From Bacillota bacterium (GTDB lineage: Bacteria; Bacillota; Clostridia; Peptostreptococcales; Acidaminobacteraceae): a DNA stretch of 6,591 nucleotides. The notes beneath the pieces were generated by a model, which saw only the letters and a program-made list of their open reading frames with translations, was not told the origin of the DNA and made no database searches. Shown piece by piece: positions 1 through 4,883 of the stretch; the first letter of the stretch is position 1, and each line of letters opens with the position of its first letter. Position numbers and translations under genes: made by a program. The stretch lies in assembly GCA_030529205.1 (NCBI GenBank), contig JAUMXJ010000015.1:6802-13392 (forward strand), read 5' to 3'.

Positions 1-579
1 AGAGACGCGTTTTTTCAGACGACCTCGATTGTCAGTACATCCGGATTTGCAACGGCGGATTTCAATCTGTGGCCGATGTTTTCTAAGGGCATTCTGGTCG
101 CGTTGATGCTGATCGGGGCTTCCTCCGGCTCGACCGCCGGGGGGCTCAAGGTTTCAAGGCTTCTGATTCTCTACAAGGCAATGAAGATCAGGGTGTTGAA
201 AATTGTAAACAATAATACGTATCGTGTGGTCAAGCTGGACGGAGCTCTGGTGGATGAAAGCGTCGTCAACAATACACTTGTCTACTTCACGATTTTCTCG
301 TTTTTGCAGTTTATTTCATTTTTGATTCTCTCTTTGGACAATAAGGATTTCGTCACCACCTCGACTGCCGTAATCGCGTGTTTCAACAATATCGGACCGG
401 GACTCGGAGAGGTCGGTCCTACGGGGAACTTCGCGATGTTCTCGGACTGGGCGAAATGGCTGCTGTCGCTCGACATGCTCCTCGGAAGGCTTGAAATCTA
501 TCCGCTTGTCGTCTTCTTCGGCAGAGGAATTCGAAGTATTACCGGGGTACGGGGAATCAATATCTATCATAGATCGTAG
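1..579 (+). CDS. TrkH/KtrB-family potassium transporter, C-terminal part (5' end outside window)
   Basis: This is the membrane subunit of a Trk/Ktr potassium uptake system, which normally pairs with a cytoplasmic NAD-binding TrkA/KtrA regulator; no such partner is in the window. The reading frame is open from base 1, so the gene starts upstream; 192 residues are visible. They begin in the third pore repeat: STSGFATADF (fragment residues 12-21) fits a selectivity-filter loop. SSGSTAGG (41-48) fits the Gly/Ser-rich break in the following helix that forms the intramembrane gate in TrkH structures. CFNNIGPGLG (128-136) is the fourth filter, and MLLGRLE (159-165) carries the conserved Arg that lies near the gate. 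Hydrophobic segments lie at about 29-40, 92-112 and 153-175. An internal Met at base 76 is not a start, because conserved TrkH sequence continues in frame upstream of it. The gene ends 133 nt before the convergent degV-family stop. Family assignment is firm; Trk versus Ktr subtype is not resolved. Confidence 0.93.
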   Translation, partial: RDAFFQTTSIVSTSGFATADFNLWPMFSKGILVALMLIGASSGSTAGGLKVSRLLILYKAMKIRVLKIVNNNTYRVVKLDGALVDESVVNNTLVYFTIFSFLQFISFLILSLDNKDFVTTSTAVIACFNNIGPGLGEVGPTGNFAMFSDWAKWLLSLDMLLGRLEIYPLVVFFGRGIRSITGVRGINIYHRS

Positions 580-638
580 ACAATTCGCGAAGTACAGATA
601 ATCCACAAAGTCAGATAATTCGCTGATGAAAACAAAAA

Positions 639-672
639 GGGCGGCACGCAATCGTACCGCCCGGGCTTTTTA
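639..672. terminator. Bidirectional intrinsic terminator between convergent trkH-like and degV-family genes
   Basis: GGGCGGCACG (639-648) pairs with CGTACCGCCC (653-662) across a four-base loop, with one C/A mismatch. On the minus strand the stem is followed directly by TTTTTG, which makes it a good terminator about 50 nt after the degV-family stop at 713. On the plus strand the stem is followed by GGGC and then TTTTTATTTT, about 60 nt after the trkH-like stop, so it can serve both genes. Confidence 0.85.
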
Positions 673-712
673 TTTTGATTATTTGTATATCAGGATATGT
701 GCACGGGAACCG

Positions 713-1591
713 CTATTCCTCTCTTTCTTTTCCGTAGAATGCAACTGCGAGCATGCCCGGACCTACATGGGTTGCGATTGTGATGTGGAGATTGACCAAC
801 ATAAACTCCGCTTCCGGAAATTTTGTGCGTAAAATTCTCTCGAGTTCCAGCGCATCCGTTTCACAATCCGCATGCCCGATTCCGATGACGGATCCGAAAT
901 CCGGATCGTATCGCTGCACGACTTTATCGGATAATGTTTCAATCGATTTTCGTCTTCCGCGCACCTTTCCCGCCGGAACGATACGGCCCAGCCTGTCTAT
1001 GGTGAGGGTCGGTTTGATGTTCAGAGTGGTTCCGATCATCGCAACCATCGGAGAAATTCGTCCCCCATCCTTCAGGAATTTCAGTCCGTCCACTCCGAAC
1101 CAGTGGTTGACATGCATTTTGATTCGATCGAGATGTTCCGCCACCTCTGCCCCGCTTTTTCCCGCTCTGACCATTTTGACCGCTTCCATACAGCAGATGG
1201 AAAGCCCGATCGACGCGGAGAGGGTATCGACGATATAAATTTTTGCATCGGGATATTCCGCTTTGACTTGCATAGCGGCAAGAGTGGATGAATTGTGCAC
1301 ACCGCCGAGGGCGCTGGAAAATCCGCAGTACACGATTTCGTGCCCCGCTTCGATAAATTCGGTGTACAGAGCGGCAAATCGATTCGGGGTCACCATGGAA
1401 GTACGCGGCTTGATTCCCGCACGGATGTCGACATAAAACTGCTTTAAATCATATGAGACTCCGAAGTCATCAATCAGAGTTTTTCCGCCAAGATCGATGT
1501 AACAAGGAAGAATATGAAAAATATCCTTGTTCTCTTCAAGAAAGGAAAGAGGGAAATCACAACTGGAGTCGGTAACTAATTTTACACCCAT
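713..1591 (-). CDS. DegV family (EDD-fold) fatty-acid-binding protein
   Basis: This is a cytoplasmic DegV-type protein of 292 residues, close to the family's usual ~280. Characterised members (FakB) bind a fatty acid in a deep pocket and present it to the kinase FakA for phosphorylation; whether this copy does so is inference, and no fakA is in the window. Visible motifs are VTDSSCDFP at residues 6-14 (N-terminal strand and turn), RTSMVTP at 63-69 at the place of the usual TSQP ligand-contact motif, FSSALGGVHNSS at 91-102, VDTLSASIGL at 121-130, LKFLKDGGRIS at 170-180 and THVGPGMLAVAFYG at 274-287. TSMVT instead of TSQPS is a mild departure. The ATG at 1591 is supported by AGGAG at 1601-1597. 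The gene lies 85 nt downstream of tyrS on the same strand with no clear terminator or strong promoter between, so co-transcription is likely. Confidence 0.93.
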   Translation of the reverse strand: MGVKLVTDSSCDFPLSFLEENKDIFHILPCYIDLGGKTLIDDFGVSYDLKQFYVDIRAGIKPRTSMVTPNRFAALYTEFIEAGHEIVYCGFSSALGGVHNSSTLAAMQVKAEYPDAKIYIVDTLSASIGLSICCMEAVKMVRAGKSGAEVAEHLDRIKMHVNHWFGVDGLKFLKDGGRISPMVAMIGTTLNIKPTLTIDRLGRIVPAGKVRGRRKSIETLSDKVVQRYDPDFGSVIGIGHADCETDALELERILRTKFPEAEFMLVNLHITIATHVGPGMLAVAFYGKEREE

Positions 1592-1676
1592 AAATTCTCC
1601 TATTCATTAAGTATTCTCAATTGCATTTGTGTTGAATCTGTAAGCCACATGATGTGATATCGAGAAAATTCCCGAT

Positions 1677-2933
1677 TTATTTGATTGCAATCCTCAGATA
1701 TTTCTTCTTTCCGACTTTGAGGACAAACTCGCTTCCGACGCCGACTTCCAGGCGTTGATCCACAATCTGTACTTTTTCTCCGTCGACCTGTACACCTCCC
1801 TGTGTAATCAATCTTCTAGCTTCGGATTTCGACGCGGCCATTTTGCTGAGGGCGAGGATGTCGGTTACGAGCACGCTCTTTACGCTCCCTTCCACCGGTG
1901 CTTCCAGATCCGCATATGCGATTTCCGCAAGAGGCGCATCATCGCTGACACCGCCTGAAAACATTGCCTTGGCGGCATCGACCGCACTGTTTGCTTCCTC
2001 TTCGCCATGGACGAGTTTGGTCACTTCGTAAGCCATGCGTTTTTTGGCAGCCACGATGTCTTCCTCGATCATGTTCTTGATTTCCTCAAGCGGAAGCTTG
2101 GTGAACAGTTTCAGAAGAGTTTCCACATCGCCGTCCTGAACATTGTAAAAGTATTGGTAGAAATCGTAGGAGCTGGTTCTGTCTTTTGCTACCCACAGCG
2201 CCCCTTTCTCGGTTTTCCCCATTTTTTTGCCGTCGGATGTCATGAGCAGAGGGTTGGTCATGCCATAGTATGCAAGCCTCTCCGTTCCCGCAAGAAAATC
2301 GAGTTTTCGACCGAGGTTGACGCCCGCGACAATATTGCCCCATTGATCGGATCCGCCGATTTCAAGGGTACATCCGTATTTTCTGTTCAAATGGACGAAG
2401 TCGTAAGCCTGCATGAGCATGTAACCCATTTCCAGGAATGTCAGGCCGCCCTCTTCAATGCGTTTCGCGTATGCGTCCGCCTGCAGCATGGTATTGACAT
2501 TGAAGTGTATCCCGACGTCTCTGAGGAAGTCGATGTAATCGTACCCGTTCATCCACTCCGCATTGTTGACGATGATGGCTGCATTGTCTCCTTCGCTGAT
2601 AATGAATTTTTTTGCGATTTCCGCAACCTCCGCAACATTATGTGCGACCTGTTCCCTTGTCATCATCTGACGCATATCGGTCTTTCCGGACGGGTCTCCG
2701 ACCATACCTGTCGCACCGCCGATCAGAAGGATTCCCTTGTTTCCGGCATCTTGGAGGTATCGGAACACCATGAGCGCAAAAAAGTGCCCTATATGTAAGC
2801 TGTCAGCAGTCGGATCAATGCCCAGATAGAATGTAAAAGGTTTGTCCGAATTGAGTAGGGTCTTGATTTCCTCTTCGTGGGTCAGCTGATAAATGTAGCC
2901 GCGTTCTTTTAGTGTTTCAAATAGATTTTTCAT
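1677..2933 (-). CDS. tyrS: Tyrosyl-tRNA synthetase
   Basis: This enzyme charges tRNA-Tyr with tyrosine in an ATP-dependent, two-step class I reaction in the cytoplasm. The 418-residue length matches bacterial TyrRS. FYLGIDPTADSLHIGH (35-50) contains the HIGH signature and the tyrosine-pocket Tyr36. GGATGMVGDPSGKTD (72-86) is the Rossmann loop, and YMLMQAYDF (171-179) and GGSDQWGN (193-200) are the tyrosine and adenylate site. KKMGKTEKG (236-244) is the KMSKS-type loop. The C-terminal ~70 residues form the S4-like RNA-binding domain (SKMAASKSEARRLITQGGV, 363-381), ending KKKYLRI. The frame extends upstream to 3002, but the start at 2933 is chosen because GGAGG sits 6 nt ahead, the protein then begins like other TyrRS, and a TATAAT box lies within the extra 23 codons. 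The mRNA leader is predicted at only ~13 nt, with no T-box. The degV-family gene follows 85 nt downstream. Confidence 0.97.
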   Translation of the reverse strand: MKNLFETLKERGYIYQLTHEEEIKTLLNSDKPFTFYLGIDPTADSLHIGHFFALMVFRYLQDAGNKGILLIGGATGMVGDPSGKTDMRQMMTREQVAHNVAEVAEIAKKFIISEGDNAAIIVNNAEWMNGYDYIDFLRDVGIHFNVNTMLQADAYAKRIEEGGLTFLEMGYMLMQAYDFVHLNRKYGCTLEIGGSDQWGNIVAGVNLGRKLDFLAGTERLAYYGMTNPLLMTSDGKKMGKTEKGALWVAKDRTSSYDFYQYFYNVQDGDVETLLKLFTKLPLEEIKNMIEEDIVAAKKRMAYEVTKLVHGEEEANSAVDAAKAMFSGGVSDDAPLAEIAYADLEAPVEGSVKSVLVTDILALSKMAASKSEARRLITQGGVQVDGEKVQIVDQRLEVGVGSEFVLKVGKKKYLRIAIK

Positions 2934-2939
2934 TACAAT

Positions 2940-2944
2940 CCTCC
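2940..2944 (-). promoter_or_regulatory. Ribosome binding site deciding the tyrS start
   Basis: GGAGG on the minus strand, 6 nt before the ATG at 2933-2931. It selects the 418-residue start over the in-frame ATG at 3002. Confidence 0.9.
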
Positions 2945-2952
2945 ATTTTTGA

Positions 2953-2961
2953 ATTATACCA
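2953..2961 (-). promoter_or_regulatory. Extended -10 promoter of tyrS
   Basis: The minus strand reads TGGTATAAT, a perfect -10 hexamer (2958-2953) with the TGn extension, and no convincing -35 at 16-18 bp. The transcription start would fall near 2946, only ~13 nt before the ATG and at the edge of the GGAGG. Confidence 0.72.
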
Positions 2962-2983
2962 TAGAGTTGAAATGTTCCATACA

Positions 2984-3027
2984 AAAAATGCAAACCCCCC
3001 ATACCTCGCGGAGTAGGTGTGGAGGGT
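2984..3027 (-). terminator. Intrinsic terminator downstream of the DUF2500-like gene
   Basis: On the minus strand ACCCTCCACACCT (3027-3015) pairs with AGGTATGGGGGGT (3006-2994) through 13 positions, with one C/A mismatch and one T/G wobble around an eight-base loop. TTTGCATTTTTT follows. It lies ~75 nt after the DUF2500-like stop at 3102 and just ahead of the tyrS promoter, so it should insulate tyrS. The T-run is interrupted by GCA. It has no T-box features. Confidence 0.65.
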
Positions 3028-3101
3028 CATCGATGTACGACGAAAACCTGGATTTCGAAAGCGCACTCCTTTTGGAGCGGATTATCTTTGGTTGCCTACT
3101 T

Positions 3102-3310
3102 TTAACTTCTTTCGAATCCGAGGTATCTTGAGCCTTGGAAAGTCAGCATGCCGAATTCCTGTTCATCGATCATGTCAAAGTCCTCTTTGTCCACTTCGAA
3201 TGTCATTTTGTCGCCGCTTTCCACCGCAAAGGTCAAGTAGTACCGGCAGTGTCTGTGATTACGAGAACCAAGATAAAAATACCTACAAAAATCAACATAA
3301 AAGTACCCAT
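3102..3310 (-). pseudogene. DUF2500-like small membrane-anchored protein, apparently frame-broken
   Basis: The C-terminal ~50 residues, including YYLTFAVESGDKMTFEV and ending LTFQGSRYLGFERS, match my memory of the DUF2500 core, a family of unknown function with one N-terminal membrane helix. In the core's own frame the upstream residues (HGYFYVDFCRYFYLGSRNH) are not membrane-like; that frame stays open to an ATG at 3350 with no good ribosome binding site. In the neighbouring frame, an ATG at 3310 with GGAGG 6 nt upstream (3321-3317) encodes a clean hydrophobic helix including FMLIFVGIFILVLVI, which stops at TGA 3235-3233. Joining helix and core needs a -1 shift, and the ~40-residue linker usual in the family would be missing. 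A small deletion, a sequencing error or a programmed frameshift would all explain this; a conventional gene call would run 3350-3102. Identity of the core is fairly sure; the intactness of the gene is not. Confidence 0.62.
3233..3310 (-). CDS. 25-codon membrane-helix frame overlapping the DUF2500 core
   Basis: This frame begins at an ATG 6 nt after GGAGG (3321-3317), the best ribosome binding site of the locus. It encodes 25 residues, of which about positions 4-18 (FMLIFVGIFILVLVI) form an uninterrupted hydrophobic helix, followed by a short polar tail (TDTAGTT) and TGA. It is most simply the N-terminal piece of the broken DUF2500-like gene. Alternatively it is an independent single-helix peptide. 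No homologue of it as a separate protein is known to me. Confidence 0.4.
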   Translation of the reverse strand: MGTFMLIFVGIFILVLVITDTAGTT

Positions 3311-3316
3311 GCATCT

Positions 3317-3321
3317 CCTCC
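3317..3321 (-). promoter_or_regulatory. Ribosome binding site supporting the 3310 start
   Basis: GGAGG (within GCGGAGGAGA) on the minus strand lies 6 nt before the ATG at 3310. It is only 2 nt before the ATG at 3314 in the frame of the DUF2500 core, too close for efficient use, so the site favours translation of the membrane-helix frame. Confidence 0.65.
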
Positions 3322-3327
3322 GCTTTC

Positions 3328-3333
3328 ATTGTA
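3328..3333 (-). promoter_or_regulatory. Possible -10 box of the DUF2500-like gene
   Basis: TACAAT (5 of 6 matches) on the minus strand, 6 nt upstream of the GGAGG. A perfect TTGACA lies at 3350-3345 but the spacer is only 11 bp, too short for a normal housekeeping promoter, so the assignment is weak. Confidence 0.3.
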
Positions 3334-3428
3334 CCTGATTCATATGTCAAAAGATATAGTTTTTGTTATAACTTTTTCATTTATGTTTTTATTTGCGCGG
3401 CAGTCCGTTTGAATTATTCGGGGGAATA

Positions 3429-3457
3429 TTGCAAGTAGATACCGTATTGTGTATGAT
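3429..3457 (+). promoter_or_regulatory. Promoter of the purine permease gene
   Basis: TTGCAA (3429-3434) and TATGAT (3452-3457) are separated by 17 bp. The transcription start would fall near 3464, about 10 nt before the ATG. An imperfect dyad (AAT-T-ATTC / GAATATT around GGGG, 3412-3430) overlaps the left edge of the -35 and could be an operator; no known operator sequence is matched well. Confidence 0.5.
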
Positions 3458-3464
3458 TAACTTC

Positions 3465-3469
3465 GGAGG
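3465..3469 (+). promoter_or_regulatory. Ribosome binding site deciding the permease start
   Basis: GGAGG 4 nt before the ATG at 3474. It selects the 431-residue start over the in-frame ATG at 3393, whose extra 27 codons overlap the promoter. Confidence 0.88.
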
Positions 3470-3473
3470 TTAT

Positions 3474-4769
3474 ATGAGTAGTTTTTTTGAGAAATTTTTC
3501 AAGCTGAAAGAAAACGGCACAAATGTCAGAACAGAGTTCATCGCAGGGCTTACGACGTTTATGACAATGGCCTATATTTTGATTGTCAACCCGGAAATCC
3601 TCTCCGCAACAGGGATGGATCCGGGGAAGGTATTCACTGCAACAGCTATTTCGGCTGTAATCGGAACATTGGTGATGGCACTCCTGGCGAATCTGCCTTT
3701 TGCACTCGCTCCGGGGATGGGTCTGAATGCCTTTTTTGCTTTTTCCGTCTGCATCGGGATGGGAAAATCCTTCTCGTTTGCACTCACGGCGGTATTCCTG
3801 GAAGGGATTATTTTTATTCTTCTCTCTTTATTTAACGTGAGAGAAGCCATCATCAAGTCCATTCCGAACAATATCAAGAAAGCGGTTTCCGTGGGAATCG
3901 GATTGTTTATTGCGTTCATCGGACTTGCCAATGCGGGAATCATCGTCGACAATCCGGCAACTTTCGTCGGCCTCGGAAATGTACTGGAAGGAACTGCGCT
4001 TCTCGCCATCATCGGTATCGTCGTCGCCGGCGTCCTTCTTGCATTCAATATCAAGGGCGCGCTGTTCATCTCAATTATTCTGACGACCATCATCGGAATC
4101 CCGATGGGTATCACTCAGCTGCCCGAAAAATACATCGACATGCCTTCCGCTCCTTATTTTTTGAGCTTCGAGTGGAGTGAGATCTTCTCAAAGGACATGA
4201 TTTTCGTATTGATTACGTTCCTGTTTGTGGATATTTTTGATACAGTGGGTACTCTTGTGGGTGTTGCCACAAAGGCGAAAATATTGACTCCAAGCGGTGA
4301 AGTTCCGCGCGCAAAGCAGGCGTTGTTCGCTGATGCCGTTGCAACCACTGCGGGTGCGGTTCTCGGCACTTCCACCGTTACCACTTATGTCGAGTCCGCG
4401 GCAGGCGTTGCGGAGGGCGGCAAAACCGGCCTTACAGCGTTCTTTACGGCTCTCTTCTTCCTGGCGGCGCTGCTCTTTTCGCCGATTTTCCTCATCATTC
4501 CGGGTGCTGCAACCGCTCCGGTTCTTGTCCTCGTCGGCTTGTTCATGTTGTCGCCGGTCAAGGAAATCAATTTTGAGGATTACACGGAAGCGCTTCCGGC
4601 ATTTATCGCCATCATTATGATGCCGCTCACATATTCGATTGCAAACGGGATTGTATTCGGAATTCTGTCCTATGTTGCAGTGAAAGTTTTCGCATTCAGA
4701 TTCAAGGATGTTCCGATTTTCACATACCTCTTGGCGCTCCTGTTCGTCGCAAAACTGTACTTCGGGTAG
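3474..4769 (+). CDS. AzgA/PbuG-type purine permease (NCS2 superfamily, COG2252-like)
   Basis: This is an inner-membrane purine transporter; relatives take up hypoxanthine, guanine or adenine by proton symport, and the exact substrate here cannot be read from the sequence. It has 431 residues, the normal length, and is hydrophobic throughout. Family motifs are EFIAGLTTFMTMAYILIVNP (21-40), LAPGMGLNAFFAF (78-90, the buried TM3 signature), FVDIFDTVGTLVGVATKA (251-268, TM8 substrate-site motif) and GTSTVTTYVESAAGVAEGGK (298-317, TM10 motif), followed by GLTAFFTALFF. The upstream frame contains another ATG at 3393, but the GGAGG at 3465-3469 points to 3474. It is transcribed divergently from the DUF2500-like gene and ends 115 nt before the aroB-aroA start, with a hairpin between. 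No purine riboswitch is visible in its short leader, although several Bacillota homologues have one. The symbol is left blank because azgA, pbuG and pbuO cannot be separated here. Confidence 0.95.
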   Translation: MSSFFEKFFKLKENGTNVRTEFIAGLTTFMTMAYILIVNPEILSATGMDPGKVFTATAISAVIGTLVMALLANLPFALAPGMGLNAFFAFSVCIGMGKSFSFALTAVFLEGIIFILLSLFNVREAIIKSIPNNIKKAVSVGIGLFIAFIGLANAGIIVDNPATFVGLGNVLEGTALLAIIGIVVAGVLLAFNIKGALFISIILTTIIGIPMGITQLPEKYIDMPSAPYFLSFEWSEIFSKDMIFVLITFLFVDIFDTVGTLVGVATKAKILTPSGEVPRAKQALFADAVATTAGAVLGTSTVTTYVESAAGVAEGGKTGLTAFFTALFFLAALLFSPIFLIIPGAATAPVLVLVGLFMLSPVKEINFEDYTEALPAFIAIIMMPLTYSIANGIVFGILSYVAVKVFAFRFKDVPIFTYLLALLFVAKLYFG

Positions 4770-4825
4770 TGTCGAATCTTTCGGAAAAACAACGAATAAA
4801 TAGAAAAAAAGACATAAAAAATATG

Positions 4826-4855
4826 GAAAGCACGCTGAAAACGGCGTGCTTTCTT
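4826..4855 (+). terminator. Probable terminator of the purine permease gene
   Basis: GAAAGCACGC (4826-4835) pairs perfectly with GCGTGCTTTC (4844-4853) around an eight-base loop. The U-tract is short and largely inside the stem (TTTCTT), so termination may be leaky. The hairpin ends about 4 nt before the extended -10 promoter of the next gene. Confidence 0.6.
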
Positions 4856-4856
4856 G

Positions 4857-4865
4857 TGATATAAT
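4857..4865 (+). promoter_or_regulatory. Extended -10 promoter of the aroB-aroA fusion gene
   Basis: TGATATAAT contains a perfect TATAAT (4860-4865) preceded by TGn. The -35 region (around 4837-4842) lies inside the hairpin loop and shows no consensus, typical of extended -10 promoters. The transcription start would be near 4872, ~12 nt before the GTG. Confidence 0.7.
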
Positions 4866-4874
4866 GACTGCGTT

Positions 4875-4879
4875 GGAGG
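4875..4879 (+). promoter_or_regulatory. Ribosome binding site for the GTG start of aroB-aroA
   Basis: GGAGG 4 nt before the GTG at 4884. No in-frame ATG, GTG or TTG lies between the -10 box and this GTG, so the non-ATG start is the only plausible one. Confidence 0.85.
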
Positions 4880-4883
4880 CATT

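Noticed and set aside
581..625. Short direct repeats (AATTCGC and CAGATAAT, two copies each)
   Set aside because: Seven to eight bases repeated twice in a short intergenic stretch is within chance and does not form an array or attachment site.
753..1238. 161-codon open frame on the plus strand
   Set aside because: It is antisense to the DegV-family gene, whose motifs and ribosome binding site are clear.
2007..2798. 263-codon open frame on the plus strand
   Set aside because: It is antisense to the tyrS coding region with all its catalytic motifs, has no good ribosome binding site, and its product resembles no family I recognise.
2934..3002. Upstream in-frame extension of tyrS to an ATG at 3002
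   Set aside because: The extra 23 codons overlap the TATAAT box and the terminator T-run, and the GGAGG is placed for the ATG at 2933.
3064..3079. Small hairpin CACTCC / GGAGCG with a TTTT loop
   Set aside because: Only six pairs including a wobble, with no T-run on either strand, so it is not supported as a terminator or RNA gene.
3393..3473. Upstream in-frame extension of the permease to an ATG at 3393
   Set aside because: The extra 27 codons cover the predicted promoter, are not conserved-looking, and lack a ribosome binding site; GGAGG at 3465-3469 serves 3474.
3351..3473. Purine riboswitch ahead of the permease
   Set aside because: No conserved junction sequence such as TCTACC, and no three-way junction layout was found; the predicted leader is only ~10 nt.
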